Shown piece by piece: positions 14,779-24,080 of a stretch of 64,000 nucleotides of DNA (its first letter is position 1; every line of letters starts with the position of its first letter). Below the pieces are notes generated by a model. The model did no database searches, had not been told where the DNA came from, and saw nothing but the letters and a program-made list of their open reading frames with translations. Source of the DNA: Streptomyces sp. S4.7 (lineage in GTDB: Bacteria > Actinomycetota > Actinomycetes > Streptomycetales > Streptomycetaceae). Location: NCBI RefSeq assembly GCF_010384365.1, contig NZ_CP048397.1, forward strand, positions 3,224,001 to 3,288,000. Reading direction: 5' to 3'. A program made the translations under genes and the position numbers.

Positions 14779-16407
14779 TCACGTCGGCGTTATCGTCTCC
14801 GGCTGCCTTTCGCGGTCCCTGAGTTCACGCCTGAGGATCTTGCCCGACGCGGCCCTCGGGACACCCTCGATGAATTCGACCCGGCGGACCTTCTTGTGCG
14901 GGGCGACGTGTTCCGCGACGTATCCCATGACGTCGGACTCGGTCAGTTCGGGCGCCGTGGGCCGGCGGACGACATACGCCTTCGGGATCTCGTTCCCGGC
15001 CTCGTCGTACACACCGATCACCGCGGCATCGGCTATCGACTCATGGGTCAGCAGCAGCGCTTCCAGGTCGGCGGGGGCGACCTGGAAGCCCTTGTACTTG
15101 ATGAGTTCCTTCACGCGGTCGACCACGAACAGCCAGCCGTCGGCGTCGACCCGGCCGATGTCGCCGGTGTGCACCCAGCCTTCGGCGTCGATCATGTGGG
15201 CGGTCTCCTCGGGACGTCCGAGATAGCCCTTCATGACCTGCGGGCCGCGGATGAGGACTTCGCCGTCGGTGCCCACGGGGACGTCCGTGCCGGGGTCGTC
15301 GAGCGAGACGATACGCATCTCGGTGCTGGGCAGGAGCCTGCCCACGGCTCCGGCGGGCGGGTCGACGGCGTCCAGCGGGACGACGTGCGTGCCCGGCGAC
15401 AGCTCGGTCATGCCGTACGCCTGCCGGACGGGCGGCAGCCCCAGCCGGGCCGAACAGGCTTCGGCGAGGCGGGCGTCGAGGGGCGCGGCGGCGCTGACGA
15501 CGTAGTCGAGCGAGGACAGGTCGTAGCGGGCGACGGCCGGGTGCTTGGCGAGCGCGAGGACGATCGGCGGGGCGACGTACAGGCCGTTGATGCGGTGCGT
15601 CTCGATCGCGCCGAGGAACTGGTCGAGTTCGAAGCGCGGCAGCACGACGACGGTGGCGCCGGTCCGCAGTGGCGCGTTCATCAGGGCGGTGAGGCCGTAG
15701 ATGTGGAAGAACGGGAGTACCGCGAGGATGCGGTCGCCGGGGCCCATGGGGATGACGGGGTCGAGCTGCGCCAGGTTGGTGGCGATGGAGCGGTGCGTCA
15801 GCATGACGCCCTTGGGGCTGGCGGTGGTGCCGGAGGAGTACGGGAGGGCGGCGATGTCCTCGGCGGGGTCGATGTCCACATCGATGTCCGCGTCGGCGGC
15901 GGGCCGTCCGGCGCCGTCGGCCGCCGGCCCGGTGGCGATCATGTCGAGTACGGAGCGGTGGCCCGGCGCCCGGTCGCAGACGAGGATCTCCTCGATGCCG
16001 CCGACCAACTCGGCCGATCTGCAGGCGACTTCGAGCAGCGGCGAGACGGTGACGATCCAGCGGGCCGAGGAGTCCCGCAACTGTTTCGCGAACTCCTCGG
16101 CGGTGGACAGCGGATGGACGGTGGTGACGGAGGCGCCGGCGCGGGTGGCCCCGTAGAACACGACCGGATACGCGACGGTGTTGGGGCTGTGCAGGGCCAG
16201 GACGTCGCCCTTGCGCAGACCGGCCGCGGTGAGCGCGGCGGCGGTACGGCGGTGGAAGGCGTCCAGTTGGGCATAGGTGACGGTCGTTCCGTCCGTACCG
16301 TCCACGAGGGCGACGGCCTCGCCGAACTCGGCCGCGCGGCCGAGTACCGCCTCGTGGATGGGCAGGTCGACCGGCTCGACATCCGCGTACTCGCTGTGAA
16401 AGATCAT
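14779..16407 (-). CDS. 4-coumarate--CoA ligase family protein
   Basis: A 542-residue adenylate-forming acyl-CoA ligase. The AMP-binding motif is at 190-201 (Tyr-Ser-Ser-Gly-Thr-Thr-Ala-Ser-Pro-Lys-Gly); GYLGRPEET and Gly-Trp-Val-His-Thr-Gly-Asp mark the core-to-C-domain region, and Lys523 in ASGKILRREL is the catalytic lysine of the adenylation step. It activates a carboxylic acid to its CoA thioester. As I recall the S. coelicolor gene in this place, SCO4383, encodes a cinnamate/4-coumarate:CoA ligase. It is the last gene of the operon that begins at 24008, separated from the dehydrogenase gene by 60 nt. It probably feeds an aryl or branched acid into the pathway. Confidence 0.9.
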   Translation of the reverse strand: MIFHSEYADVEPVDLPIHEAVLGRAAEFGEAVALVDGTDGTTVTYAQLDAFHRRTAAALTAAGLRKGDVLALHSPNTVAYPVVFYGATRAGASVTTVHPLSTAEEFAKQLRDSSARWIVTVSPLLEVACRSAELVGGIEEILVCDRAPGHRSVLDMIATGPAADGAGRPAADADIDVDIDPAEDIAALPYSSGTTASPKGVMLTHRSIATNLAQLDPVIPMGPGDRILAVLPFFHIYGLTALMNAPLRTGATVVVLPRFELDQFLGAIETHRINGLYVAPPIVLALAKHPAVARYDLSSLDYVVSAAAPLDARLAEACSARLGLPPVRQAYGMTELSPGTHVVPLDAVDPPAGAVGRLLPSTEMRIVSLDDPGTDVPVGTDGEVLIRGPQVMKGYLGRPEETAHMIDAEGWVHTGDIGRVDADGWLFVVDRVKELIKYKGFQVAPADLEALLLTHESIADAAVIGVYDEAGNEIPKAYVVRRPTAPELTESDVMGYVAEHVAPHKKVRRVEFIEGVPRAASGKILRRELRDRERQPETITPT

Positions 16408-16467
16408 GAGGACGATCCCTTCGACGCGTGGACTGCCAGGTGCGTGGGACGGACAGAATGACCTGTC

Positions 16468-17604
16468 TCAGTACGACTTGGGGAGACCCAGGGACTGGTG
16501 GGACACGTAGTTCAGGATCATTTCGCGGCTGACGGGCGCGATACGGGCCACGCGAGACGCGGTGATGAGGGAGGCCAGACCGTACTCGCGGGTGAGCCCG
16601 TTGCCGCCGAGGGTGTGTACGGCCTGGTCGACGGCGCGTACGCAGGCCTCCCCCGCCGCGTACTTGGCCATGTTGGCGGCCTCGCCCGCGCCCGCGTCGT
16701 CGCCCGCGTCGTAGAGGTGCGCGGCCTTGCGCATCATCAGCCGGGCGAGTTCGATCTCGATGTAGGCCTGGGCGAGCGGGTGGGCGATGGCCTGGTGGGC
16801 GCCGATGGGCTGCTTCCAGACCTGCCGGGTCCTGGCGTAGTCGACGGCCTTGTCGAGGGCGTGGCGGCCCATGCCGAGGGCGAAGGCGGCGGTCATGACG
16901 CGTTCGGGGTTGAGGCCGGCGAACAGCTGGAGGAGTCCGGCGTCCTCGTCGCCGACGAGGGCGTCGGCGGGCAGCCGTACGTCGTCCAGCACCAGCTCGA
17001 ACTGCTTCTCCACCGCCTGGAGTTCCATGTCGATCTGCGAGCGGTGGAAGCCCTGCGCGTCACGCGGGACGATGAAGAGGCAGGGCTTGAGGGAGCCTGT
17101 CCTGGCGTCCTCGGTGCGGCCGACGACGAGAGTGGCGTCGGTGATGTCGACGCCGGAGACGAAGACTTTGCGGCCGTTGAGTATCCAGCCGTCGCTGTCG
17201 TCCGCCCTGCGGGCGGTGGTGGTGATGCGGTGCGAGTTGGAACCGGCGTCGGGTTCGGTGATGCCGAAGGCCATGGTGCGGGAGCCGTCGGCGAGACCGG
17301 GGAGCCATTCGCGCTTCTGCTCCTCGGTGCCGAAGCGGGCGATGACGGTGCCGCAGATGGCGGGTGACACGACCATGAGGAGCAGGGGGCAGCCGGCGGC
17401 GCCCAACTCTTCGAGGACTATGGAGAGTTCGGCGAGGCCGCCGCCTCCGCCGCCGTACTCCTCGGGGAGATTGACGCCGAGGTAGCCGAGCTTGCCCGCC
17501 TCGCTCCACAGGGTGTCGCGGTCGAAGCCGCGGCCGTGCCGGCGGCCGAGGGCGGCGACGGCGGCGCGGAGATCCTGGTGTTCCTGCGTTTCGACGATGC
17601 TCAT
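16468..17604 (-). CDS. Acyl-CoA dehydrogenase
   Basis: A 378-residue FAD-dependent acyl-CoA dehydrogenase. Visible are Pro-Glu-Glu-Tyr-Gly-Gly near 47, the flavin and substrate segment Phe-Gly-Ile-Thr-Glu-Pro-Asp-Ala-Gly-Ser near 111, the Arg-Gln-Val-Trp-Lys-Gln-Pro-Ile helix and a C-terminal Leu-Gly-Gly-Asn-Gly-Leu-Thr-Arg-Glu-Tyr. It oxidises an acyl-CoA to the 2-enoyl-CoA and passes electrons to an electron-transfer flavoprotein. ATG 17604 overlaps the biotin carboxylase stop as ATGA, so translation is coupled. Confidence 0.93.
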   Translation of the reverse strand: MSIVETQEHQDLRAAVAALGRRHGRGFDRDTLWSEAGKLGYLGVNLPEEYGGGGGGLAELSIVLEELGAAGCPLLLMVVSPAICGTVIARFGTEEQKREWLPGLADGSRTMAFGITEPDAGSNSHRITTTARRADDSDGWILNGRKVFVSGVDITDATLVVGRTEDARTGSLKPCLFIVPRDAQGFHRSQIDMELQAVEKQFELVLDDVRLPADALVGDEDAGLLQLFAGLNPERVMTAAFALGMGRHALDKAVDYARTRQVWKQPIGAHQAIAHPLAQAYIEIELARLMMRKAAHLYDAGDDAGAGEAANMAKYAAGEACVRAVDQAVHTLGGNGLTREYGLASLITASRVARIAPVSREMILNYVSHQSLGLPKSY

Positions 17605-19883
17605 GTGTCCTCCTGGGCGGTGTCCGTGACTACGGCGAGGAGCGCGCCGACCTCGACCTGGCTGCCGGGGACGGCGTGGAGCGCGGTGAGCGTGCCGGAG
17701 GCGGGAGCGGTGATGCGGTGCTCCATCTTCATGGCCTCCAGCCAGATGAGCGGCTGCCCGGCGGTGACGGCGCTGCCCTCGCCGAGCCCGTCCGCGATCC
17801 GTACGACGGTGCCGGGCATGGGCGCGAGCAGCGAACCGGGCGCGGTGGCGGTCCGGGGGTCGGTGAAGCGGGGGTGGACGCGGAGCCGGTACGAGCCGGC
17901 GGGGCTGTCGACGTAGACGTGGTCGCCGTGTTCGGCGACGTCGAAGTGGCGCAGCACGCCGTCGACTTCGAGGCTGACGCGGTGGGGTGCGACGGCGACG
18001 GCGCGTACGGCGTCGTCCTCGACGCGGAACCCGTCGCGGGTGCGGTGGTAGCGGACCTCGTACTCGCCGTACGTCTTGGTCTGCGGCTGCGACGCGAGGT
18101 TCCGCCACCCGCCGAGGGGGTGGCCCCGGCGTACGGCGTCGGCGAGCGCGGCGGCGACGGCGGCGGGCCGTCCGGCGTCCTCGGCCGTCGGCCCGGTGAG
18201 CGCGCCGAGGTGGCGTTCGTAGAACCCGGTGTCGAGCCGCCCGCCGGTGAAGTCCGGGTGGAGCAGGGACCGTACGAGCAGTTCGCGATTGGTGACCGGC
18301 CCGTGCACACGCGCCCGCCGCAGCGCGCCGGCCAGCACTCGCACGGCCTCGGCACGGGTGGGTGCCCAGGCGACGACCTTGGCGAGCATGGAGTCGTAGT
18401 GCACCCCGACGCTGTCCCCGGACCCGTACCCGGTATCGACCCGCACACGGGGGTGCCCACCGCGCCCGACGAGCGCGGGTTCCGGTGCGTCCGGGGCGAC
18501 GCGGGGGCCGGGGCCGCCGGCCCCGCCGATGTCGGCCCCGGTGCGGCCGAGGCCGCCGGAGGCGGGACCCGTCGCGCCCGCGCCGGAGGCGCCCGGACCG
18601 GGGTGGCCCGTCCCGGCCCAACCGCCCGCGCCCGCAGTCCGGGCGACCCGCGGCTCGTTCGCGCCGGAGGCGCCCGGACCGACCGCCCCCGTCCCGCCCG
18701 CGCCCGGCGCGTCGATCCGGCCCGGATCGACGGCGCGCGCACCCGACTCGGCCCGGCCGGATGCGCCCGTCGCCGGCGAGGGCCGTGCGGCCCGCGGCTC
18801 GGCCGCGTACGGCGGGCCCGCTTCCCCCACCCCCCGCACCGTCAACTCGTGGACGCGGCCCGGTTGGGGGGCCCAGTCCTGGGAGGGGTCCTCCGCGTAG
18901 AGGCGGGCCTCGATCGCGTGGCCGAGGGGGGATGGTGGGGTCGGCGGGAGGGCGGCGCCTTCCGCCAGGATCAGTTGGAGTGCGACCAGGTCGACCCCGA
19001 ACACCTCCTCCGTCACCGGGTGTTCGACCTGGAGGCGGGTGTTCATCTCCAGGAAGTACGCGCGGCCCGTCGGGGAGAGCAGGAACTCGACCGTGCCCGC
19101 GCCCCGGTACTCCACCGCCCGCGCCGCCGCGACCGCCGCGTCCGTCAGGGTGGCGCGCAGTTCCGCCGTCAGGCCCGGCGCCGGGGACTCCTCGATCACC
19201 TTCTGGTGCCGCCGTTGCAGGGAGCAGTCGCGGGTGCCCAGCGCCCACACCGTGCCGTACGCGTCGGCGAGGATCTGGACCTCGACGTGCCGGCCCCGTT
19301 CCACGTACGGCTCCGCGAAGACCTCGCCGTCGCCGAAGGCCGACCGGGCCTCCGCGCGGGCCGCCTCCCACTCCTCCCCCACGGCGTCGAGCGAGCGGAC
19401 CACCCGCATCCCCCGGCCGCCGCCGCCCGCCGCCGCCTTGATCAGCAGCGGCAGATCCGCCTCGGTCGCCGAGGCCGGGTCCACCGGTGTCAGGAGCGGC
19501 ACACCCGCCGCCGCCATCAGCTCCTTCGCACGGGTCTTGGAGGCCATCGCCTCGATGGCCTCCGGCGGCGGACCCACCCACACCAGCCCCGCGTCGAGCA
19601 CCGCCCGCGCGAACCCGGCGTTCTCGGAGAGGAATCCGTAGCCGGGGTGCACCGCGTCCGCGCCCGCCGCGAGGGCCGCCTTCACGATCAGGTCGCCGCG
19701 CAGATACGTGTCGGCGGGGGCGGCGCCGGGCAGCCGTACCGCCGCGTCCGCCTCGCGTACGTGCAGCGCGCCGGCGTCCGCGTCCGAGAAGACCGCGACC
19801 GTGCCGATGCCCCGCTCGCGGCAGGTCCGGAGGACGCGGCAGGCGATCTCGCCACGGTTCGCGACGAGGAGAGTGGATATCAA
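17601..19883 (-). CDS. Acyl-CoA carboxylase alpha subunit (biotin carboxylase + BCCP) with low-complexity insertion
   Basis: A 760-residue biotin-dependent carboxylase subunit. The biotin carboxylase domain begins at the start (VANRGEIACRV), the ATP-grasp glycine loop is GGGGRG near 154, and the biotinyl lysine lies in EAMKMEH about 50 residues from the end. It carboxylates biotin for transfer by the beta subunit encoded next to it. Unusually, about 110 extra residues, almost only Gly, Ala, Pro, Arg and Thr, interrupt the biotin carboxylase C-terminal domain at about 352-478 (bases 18450-18830), just before the strand that normally reads Val-Asp-x-Gly. I chose TTG 19883, giving the usual Met-Ile-Ser-Thr-Leu-Leu start with GAGG 6 nt upstream; GTG 19895 overlaps the beta-subunit stop and is the alternative. 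Confidence 0.9.
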   Translation of the reverse strand: MISTLLVANRGEIACRVLRTCRERGIGTVAVFSDADAGALHVREADAAVRLPGAAPADTYLRGDLIVKAALAAGADAVHPGYGFLSENAGFARAVLDAGLVWVGPPPEAIEAMASKTRAKELMAAAGVPLLTPVDPASATEADLPLLIKAAAGGGGRGMRVVRSLDAVGEEWEAARAEARSAFGDGEVFAEPYVERGRHVEVQILADAYGTVWALGTRDCSLQRRHQKVIEESPAPGLTAELRATLTDAAVAAARAVEYRGAGTVEFLLSPTGRAYFLEMNTRLQVEHPVTEEVFGVDLVALQLILAEGAALPPTPPSPLGHAIEARLYAEDPSQDWAPQPGRVHELTVRGVGEAGPPYAAEPRAARPSPATGASGRAESGARAVDPGRIDAPGAGGTGAVGPGASGANEPRVARTAGAGGWAGTGHPGPGASGAGATGPASGGLGRTGADIGGAGGPGPRVAPDAPEPALVGRGGHPRVRVDTGYGSGDSVGVHYDSMLAKVVAWAPTRAEAVRVLAGALRRARVHGPVTNRELLVRSLLHPDFTGGRLDTGFYERHLGALTGPTAEDAGRPAAVAAALADAVRRGHPLGGWRNLASQPQTKTYGEYEVRYHRTRDGFRVEDDAVRAVAVAPHRVSLEVDGVLRHFDVAEHGDHVYVDSPAGSYRLRVHPRFTDPRTATAPGSLLAPMPGTVVRIADGLGEGSAVTAGQPLIWLEAMKMEHRITAPASGTLTALHAVPGSQVEVGALLAVVTDTAQEDT

Positions 19884-19891
19884 CGTAAGCC

Positions 19892-21496
19892 TCACATTCG
19901 GAAGACGCCGAAGCCGCCCCGGACGCCTTCGACGGGCGCCGTGCGGATCGCCGACAGGCACAGGCCGAGCACCGTGCGGGTGTCACGCGGGTCGATGACC
20001 CCGTCGTCGTAGAGCCGCCCGGAGAGGAACGCCGGAAGCGACTCCGACTCGATCTGCGCCTCCACCATGGCGCGCAGCGCCGCGTCACCGTCCTCGTCGT
20101 ACGGCTGCCCCCTCGCAGCCGCCGAGCCGCGCGCCACGATCGACAGCACACCCGCCAGCTGCTGCGGCCCCATCACCGCGGACTTGGCGCTCGGCCAGGC
20201 GAACAGGAACCGCGGGTCGTAGGCCCGGCCGCACATGCCGTAGTGCCCGGCTCCGTACGAGGCGCCCATCAGCACCGACAGGTGCGGGACCTTCGAGTTG
20301 GCGACCGCGTTGATCATCATCGCGCCGTGCTTGATGATGCCGCCCTGCTCGTACTCCTTGCCGACCATGTAGCCGGTGGTGTTGTGCAGGAAGACCAGCG
20401 GGATGTCGCGCTGGTTGGCGAGCTGGATGAACTGCGCGGCCTTCTGCGACTCGGCGCTGAACAACACGCCCTGCGCGTTGGCGAGCACTCCCACCGGGCA
20501 GCCGTGCAGTGTCGCCCAGCCGGTCACCAGACTCGGCCCGTACAGCGGCTTGAACTCGTCGAAGTCCGAGCCGTCGACGATCCGTGCCACGACCTCGCGC
20601 GGGTCGAAGGGGATCTTGAGGTCGCCGGGGACGATGCCCAGCAGTTCGTCCTCGTCGTACTTCGGCGGCTCGACCGACGCCGGGTCCGGATCGGGGTGCG
20701 CCTTGCGCCGGTTGAGGCGGGCGACGATCCGCCGCGCCTGCCGGATCGCGTCCGGTTCGTCCACGGCGAAGTGGTCGGCGAGCCCCGAGTCGCGGGCGTG
20801 CATCTGCGCGCCGCCGAGCGATTCGTCGTCGCTCTCCTCGCCCGTGGCCATCTTCACCAGCGGCGGCCCGCCCAGGAAGACCTTCGACCGGTCCTTGATC
20901 ATCACGGCGTGGTCGGACATGCCGGGCACATACGCCCCGCCCGCCGTCGAGTTGCCGAAGACGACCGCCACCGTGGGGATCCCGGCGGCGGAGAGCCGCG
21001 TCAGATCGCGGAAGAGAGCGCCGCCGGGGATGAAGATCTCCTTCTGGGAGGGGAGATCGGCGCCGCCGGACTCGACGAGACTGATGAGCGGCAGCCGGTT
21101 CTCGTACGCGATCCGGTTGGCGCGCAGGGCCTTCTTCAGCGTCCAGGGGTTGGACGCGCCGCCGCGCACGGTCGGGTCGTTGGCGGTGACGACGCATTCG
21201 ACGCCCTCGACCACGCCGATGCCGGTGACCATGGACGCGCCGACGGGGTAGTCGCTGCCCCAGGCGGCGAGCGGGGACAGTTCCAGGAAGGGGGTGTCCG
21301 GGTCGAGCAGCAGCTCGACCCGCTCGCGGGCGAGGAGCTTTCCGCGTTTACGGTGCCGCGCCACGTACTTCTCGCCGCCGCCGGCCAGCGCCTTGGCGTG
21401 CTCGGTGCCGAGGTCCGCGAGCTTGGTGAGCATCTCGGCGCGGTGCTCGGCGTAGTCGGGGGACGCGGTGTCCAGCGCCGAGTGGAGCACGGTCAC
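19892..21496 (-). CDS. Acyl-CoA carboxylase beta subunit (carboxyltransferase)
   Basis: A 534-residue carboxyltransferase of the methylcrotonyl/propionyl/geranyl-CoA type. Crotonase-like N and C domains are seen, with the oxyanion segments Val-Arg-Gly-Gly-Ala-Ser-Asn-Pro and Gly-Ala-Ser-Tyr-Gly-Ala-Gly-His-Tyr-Gly-Met. The latter, together with the His-Asn-Thr-Thr-Gly-Tyr-Met-Val-Gly-Lys-Glu-Tyr-Glu segment, looks more like methylcrotonyl-CoA or geranyl-CoA carboxylase than AccD/PccB. GTG 21496 overlaps the AtuA-like stop as GTGA. With the alpha subunit it should carboxylate an unsaturated branched acyl-CoA. Confidence 0.9.
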   Translation of the reverse strand: MTVLHSALDTASPDYAEHRAEMLTKLADLGTEHAKALAGGGEKYVARHRKRGKLLARERVELLLDPDTPFLELSPLAAWGSDYPVGASMVTGIGVVEGVECVVTANDPTVRGGASNPWTLKKALRANRIAYENRLPLISLVESGGADLPSQKEIFIPGGALFRDLTRLSAAGIPTVAVVFGNSTAGGAYVPGMSDHAVMIKDRSKVFLGGPPLVKMATGEESDDESLGGAQMHARDSGLADHFAVDEPDAIRQARRIVARLNRRKAHPDPDPASVEPPKYDEDELLGIVPGDLKIPFDPREVVARIVDGSDFDEFKPLYGPSLVTGWATLHGCPVGVLANAQGVLFSAESQKAAQFIQLANQRDIPLVFLHNTTGYMVGKEYEQGGIIKHGAMMINAVANSKVPHLSVLMGASYGAGHYGMCGRAYDPRFLFAWPSAKSAVMGPQQLAGVLSIVARGSAAARGQPYDEDGDAALRAMVEAQIESESLPAFLSGRLYDDGVIDPRDTRTVLGLCLSAIRTAPVEGVRGGFGVFRM

Positions 21497-23214
21497 AGCA
21501 GAACCTCCGGGATGTCGGCGTGCCGGGAGCGCAGCCACTCGCCGAGCGCCTTGGCCTGCGGGTCGAAGCGGGCGCGTGCGGCGACGCCTTCGCCGAGGAG
21601 GCCCTGGACGGTGAAGTTGAGCGCGCGCAGATGGGGCAGGACATGCCGGGTGACGGTCAGGTCGGCCGTCTCGGGCAGGAGTTGACGCAGTCGCTCGACG
21701 GTCAGCTCGTGCGCGAGCCAGCGCCAGGCCTGCGGACCGCGCGCCCACACACCGACGTTGGCGTCCCCGCCCTTGTCGCCGCTGCGGGCGCCGACGATCA
21801 GGCCGAGGGGGGCGCGGCGGGTGGGTCCGGCGGGCAGCGGGTCGGGGAGCGGGGGCTCGGGGACGGGTTCAAGTACGCGTGTGGGGGCGGCGGTCGGCAC
21901 CGGTACGCGCGTGCCGTCGGGGAGCACCGCCGTGTGCTGGATCTCGGCGGCGGGGACGTACGCCGCCTCGAAGACGCCGTACGGAGCGCCCTTGCCGGGC
22001 GGCGCGGTGACATGGAAGCCGGGGTAACTGCCCAGCGCCAGCTCGACGGCGGCGCCGCTGACCGCCCGGCCGACGGCGTCGGGGTCGCTGTCGCGGACGA
22101 CGAGCCTCAGCAGCGCGCTCGCGGTCTCCTCGGTGCCGGCGTCCGCCCGGTCGGTGCGCGCCAGCTCCCAACGGACCTCCTCCGGCGCCTTCTTGACGCC
22201 CGGCGCCGCCAGCGCGTCGGCGACCTGTTCCTTCACCAGCCGTGCCTTCGCGTCGATGTCGAGTCCGGTCAGGACGAAGACGACCTCGTTGCGCCAGCCG
22301 CCGATCCGGTTCAGCCCGACCTTGAGCGCGGGGGGCGGTGCCTCGCCGCGCACGCTGGTGACGGAGACCCGGTCGGGGCCGTCCTGGGTGAGCCGTACGG
22401 TGTCGAGCCGGGCCGTCACGTCGGGTCCGGCGTACCGGGCTCCGCCGGTCTCGTAGAGCAACTGCGCGGTGACGGTGCCGATGTCGACGACTCCGCCGGT
22501 GCCGGGGTGCTTGGTGATGACGGCGGAGCCGTCGGCGTGGAGTTCGGCGAGCGGGAAGCCGGGGCGGCGGACGTCGTGCTCACCGAAGAAGGCGTAGTTG
22601 CCGCCGGTGGCCTGGGTGCCGCACTCCAGTACGTGCCCGGCGACGACGGCGCCCGCGAGGGCGTCGAGGTCGTCGGCGCCCCAGCCGAAGTGCGCGGCGG
22701 CGGGGCCGGTGACGAGCGCGGCGTCGGTGACCCGGCCGGTCACCACCACGTCGGCCCCCCCGCGCAGACACTCGGCGATGCCGGCGCCGCCGAGGTAGGC
22801 GTTGGCGGTGAGCACACCCTCGCCCCAGTCGCGCGCCGCGAGCAGGTCGTCGCCCTCGACGTGCGCGACGCGCACGGGGACGCCGACGCGCTCGGCCAGT
22901 TCGCGTACGGCGGCGGCCAGTCCCGCCGGGTTCAGCCCGCCCGCGTTGGCGACGATCTTCACGCCGTGTGTCCGCGCGAGCCCGAGCCCTTCCTCCAACT
23001 GCCGCAGGAATGTCCTGGCGTAGCCGGACGCGGGGTTCTTGAGCCGGTCGCGGCCGAGGATGAGCATGGTCAGTTCGGCGAGGTAGTCGCCGGTGATCAC
23101 GTCGAGCGGGCCGCCGGTGAGCATGGAGCGAAGCGCGTCGAAGCGGTCGCCGTAGAAGCCGGAGGCGTTCCCGACGCGCAGGACGTCGCGGGTGGGGTGA
23201 GAGGTGTCCGGCAC
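21493..23214 (-). CDS. Acyclic terpene utilization AtuA-like protein (DUF1446)
   Basis: A 573-residue two-domain protein: an N-terminal DUF1446/AtuA domain (about 8-440; starts Val-Gly-Asn-Ala-Ser-Gly-Phe-Tyr-Gly-Asp-Arg and carries Gly-Arg-Val-Thr-Asp-Ala-Ala) and a C-terminal AtuA-like ferredoxin-fold domain (Ala-Arg-Ser-Gly-Asp-Lys-Gly-Gly-Asp-Ala-Asn-Val-Gly). In Pseudomonas, atuA belongs to the citronellol/geraniol degradation cluster with geranyl-CoA carboxylase; the biochemical role of AtuA is not settled. Its place between carboxylase and TIGR03084 genes supports a role in the same catabolic route. GTG 23214 lies 2 nt after the preceding stop. Confidence 0.85.
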   Translation of the reverse strand: MPDTSHPTRDVLRVGNASGFYGDRFDALRSMLTGGPLDVITGDYLAELTMLILGRDRLKNPASGYARTFLRQLEEGLGLARTHGVKIVANAGGLNPAGLAAAVRELAERVGVPVRVAHVEGDDLLAARDWGEGVLTANAYLGGAGIAECLRGGADVVVTGRVTDAALVTGPAAAHFGWGADDLDALAGAVVAGHVLECGTQATGGNYAFFGEHDVRRPGFPLAELHADGSAVITKHPGTGGVVDIGTVTAQLLYETGGARYAGPDVTARLDTVRLTQDGPDRVSVTSVRGEAPPPALKVGLNRIGGWRNEVVFVLTGLDIDAKARLVKEQVADALAAPGVKKAPEEVRWELARTDRADAGTEETASALLRLVVRDSDPDAVGRAVSGAAVELALGSYPGFHVTAPPGKGAPYGVFEAAYVPAAEIQHTAVLPDGTRVPVPTAAPTRVLEPVPEPPLPDPLPAGPTRRAPLGLIVGARSGDKGGDANVGVWARGPQAWRWLAHELTVERLRQLLPETADLTVTRHVLPHLRALNFTVQGLLGEGVAARARFDPQAKALGEWLRSRHADIPEVLL

Positions 23215-23216
23215 GC

Positions 23217-24008
23217 TCAGGCCCCCTTCGCCGGGCGGCCGGGACCCGCCGGGCCCGCGAACGCCTGGGCGATGTCCAGCCATCGGCCGGCGTCCGGGCC
23301 CTCGGCCCGTACGTCCAGGTCGGCGCGGTGGGCGCGCTGTGTCACGAGCAGGCAGAAGTCCAGGGCCGGCCCGGTGACGCGCTGGTCGGCGTCCTCGGGA
23401 CCGTATGTCCACAACTGGCCTTGGGGTCCGGTGAGTTCGACCCGGAAGGGGGCGGCGGGTGGCTGTTCGCCGCGGACGAGGTAGGCGTAGTCGCGGGCCC
23501 GTACGCCGATCCACGCCACGTGCCGCAGCCGCGCGGTCGGCTCGCGCCGCACGCCGAGCGCGTCCGCGATGTCCTGGCCGTGCGCCCAGGTCTCCATCAG
23601 GCGTGCGGTCACCATCGACGGGGCGCTCATCGGCGGCCCGTACCAGGGGAAACGCGCGCCGGGGGGTGCGGAGCGCAGCGCGTGGTGGAGCCGTTCGCGG
23701 CCCTCGCGCCAGTGGGCGAGGAGTCGGTCCGGCGGCAGTACGGCGCCGGCCTCGGCGCCCTCGTCCACGAAGGAGTCGGGGGCGGCGAGCGCCTTCGCGG
23801 CCACGTCGGCGAAGACGGCCTCGTCGGTCACGGCGAGGAGGGACGCGGTGTCGGTCCACGCCAGATGGGCGATCTGGTGGGCGACGGTCCAGCCGGCCGC
23901 CGGGGTCGGGAGCGACCAGCTCTCGTCGCCCAACTCGGCCACGAGCCGGTCGACTTCCTCACTCTCGCTGCGCAGATCGTCGAGGATTGGCGCGGCAGGG
24001 TCGGACAC
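23217..24008 (-). CDS. TIGR03084-family metal-binding protein (DinB/maleylpyruvate-isomerase fold)
   Basis: A 263-residue protein with the mycothiol-dependent maleylpyruvate isomerase-like N-terminal four-helix domain: Trp-Thr-Val-Ala-His-Gln-Ile-Ala-His-Leu-Ala-Trp near 40-51, Met-Glu-Thr-Trp-Ala-His-Gly-Gln-Asp near 145-153. The spaced histidines are the expected metal ligands. This family is regularly found beside AtuA and carboxylase genes in actinobacteria but its reaction is unknown. It is the first gene of the six-gene minus-strand operon. GTG 24008 has GGGAG upstream; ATG 24023 is an alternative. Confidence 0.85.
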   Translation of the reverse strand: MSDPAAPILDDLRSESEEVDRLVAELGDESWSLPTPAAGWTVAHQIAHLAWTDTASLLAVTDEAVFADVAAKALAAPDSFVDEGAEAGAVLPPDRLLAHWREGRERLHHALRSAPPGARFPWYGPPMSAPSMVTARLMETWAHGQDIADALGVRREPTARLRHVAWIGVRARDYAYLVRGEQPPAAPFRVELTGPQGQLWTYGPEDADQRVTGPALDFCLLVTQRAHRADLDVRAEGPDAGRWLDIAQAFAGPAGPGRPAKGA

Positions 24009-24080
24009 GGGACGCACTCCCATCGGCTCTCGGGACACGGCGTGGTGCGTGCCCCGGAGCATGGCAGCGCCCGGAGAAAC

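Noticed and set aside
17676..20012. 778-codon plus-strand ORF antisense to the biotin carboxylase gene
   Set aside because: Composition shadow of the real gene; rich in Arg, Gly, Val and His as expected for antisense of high-GC codons.
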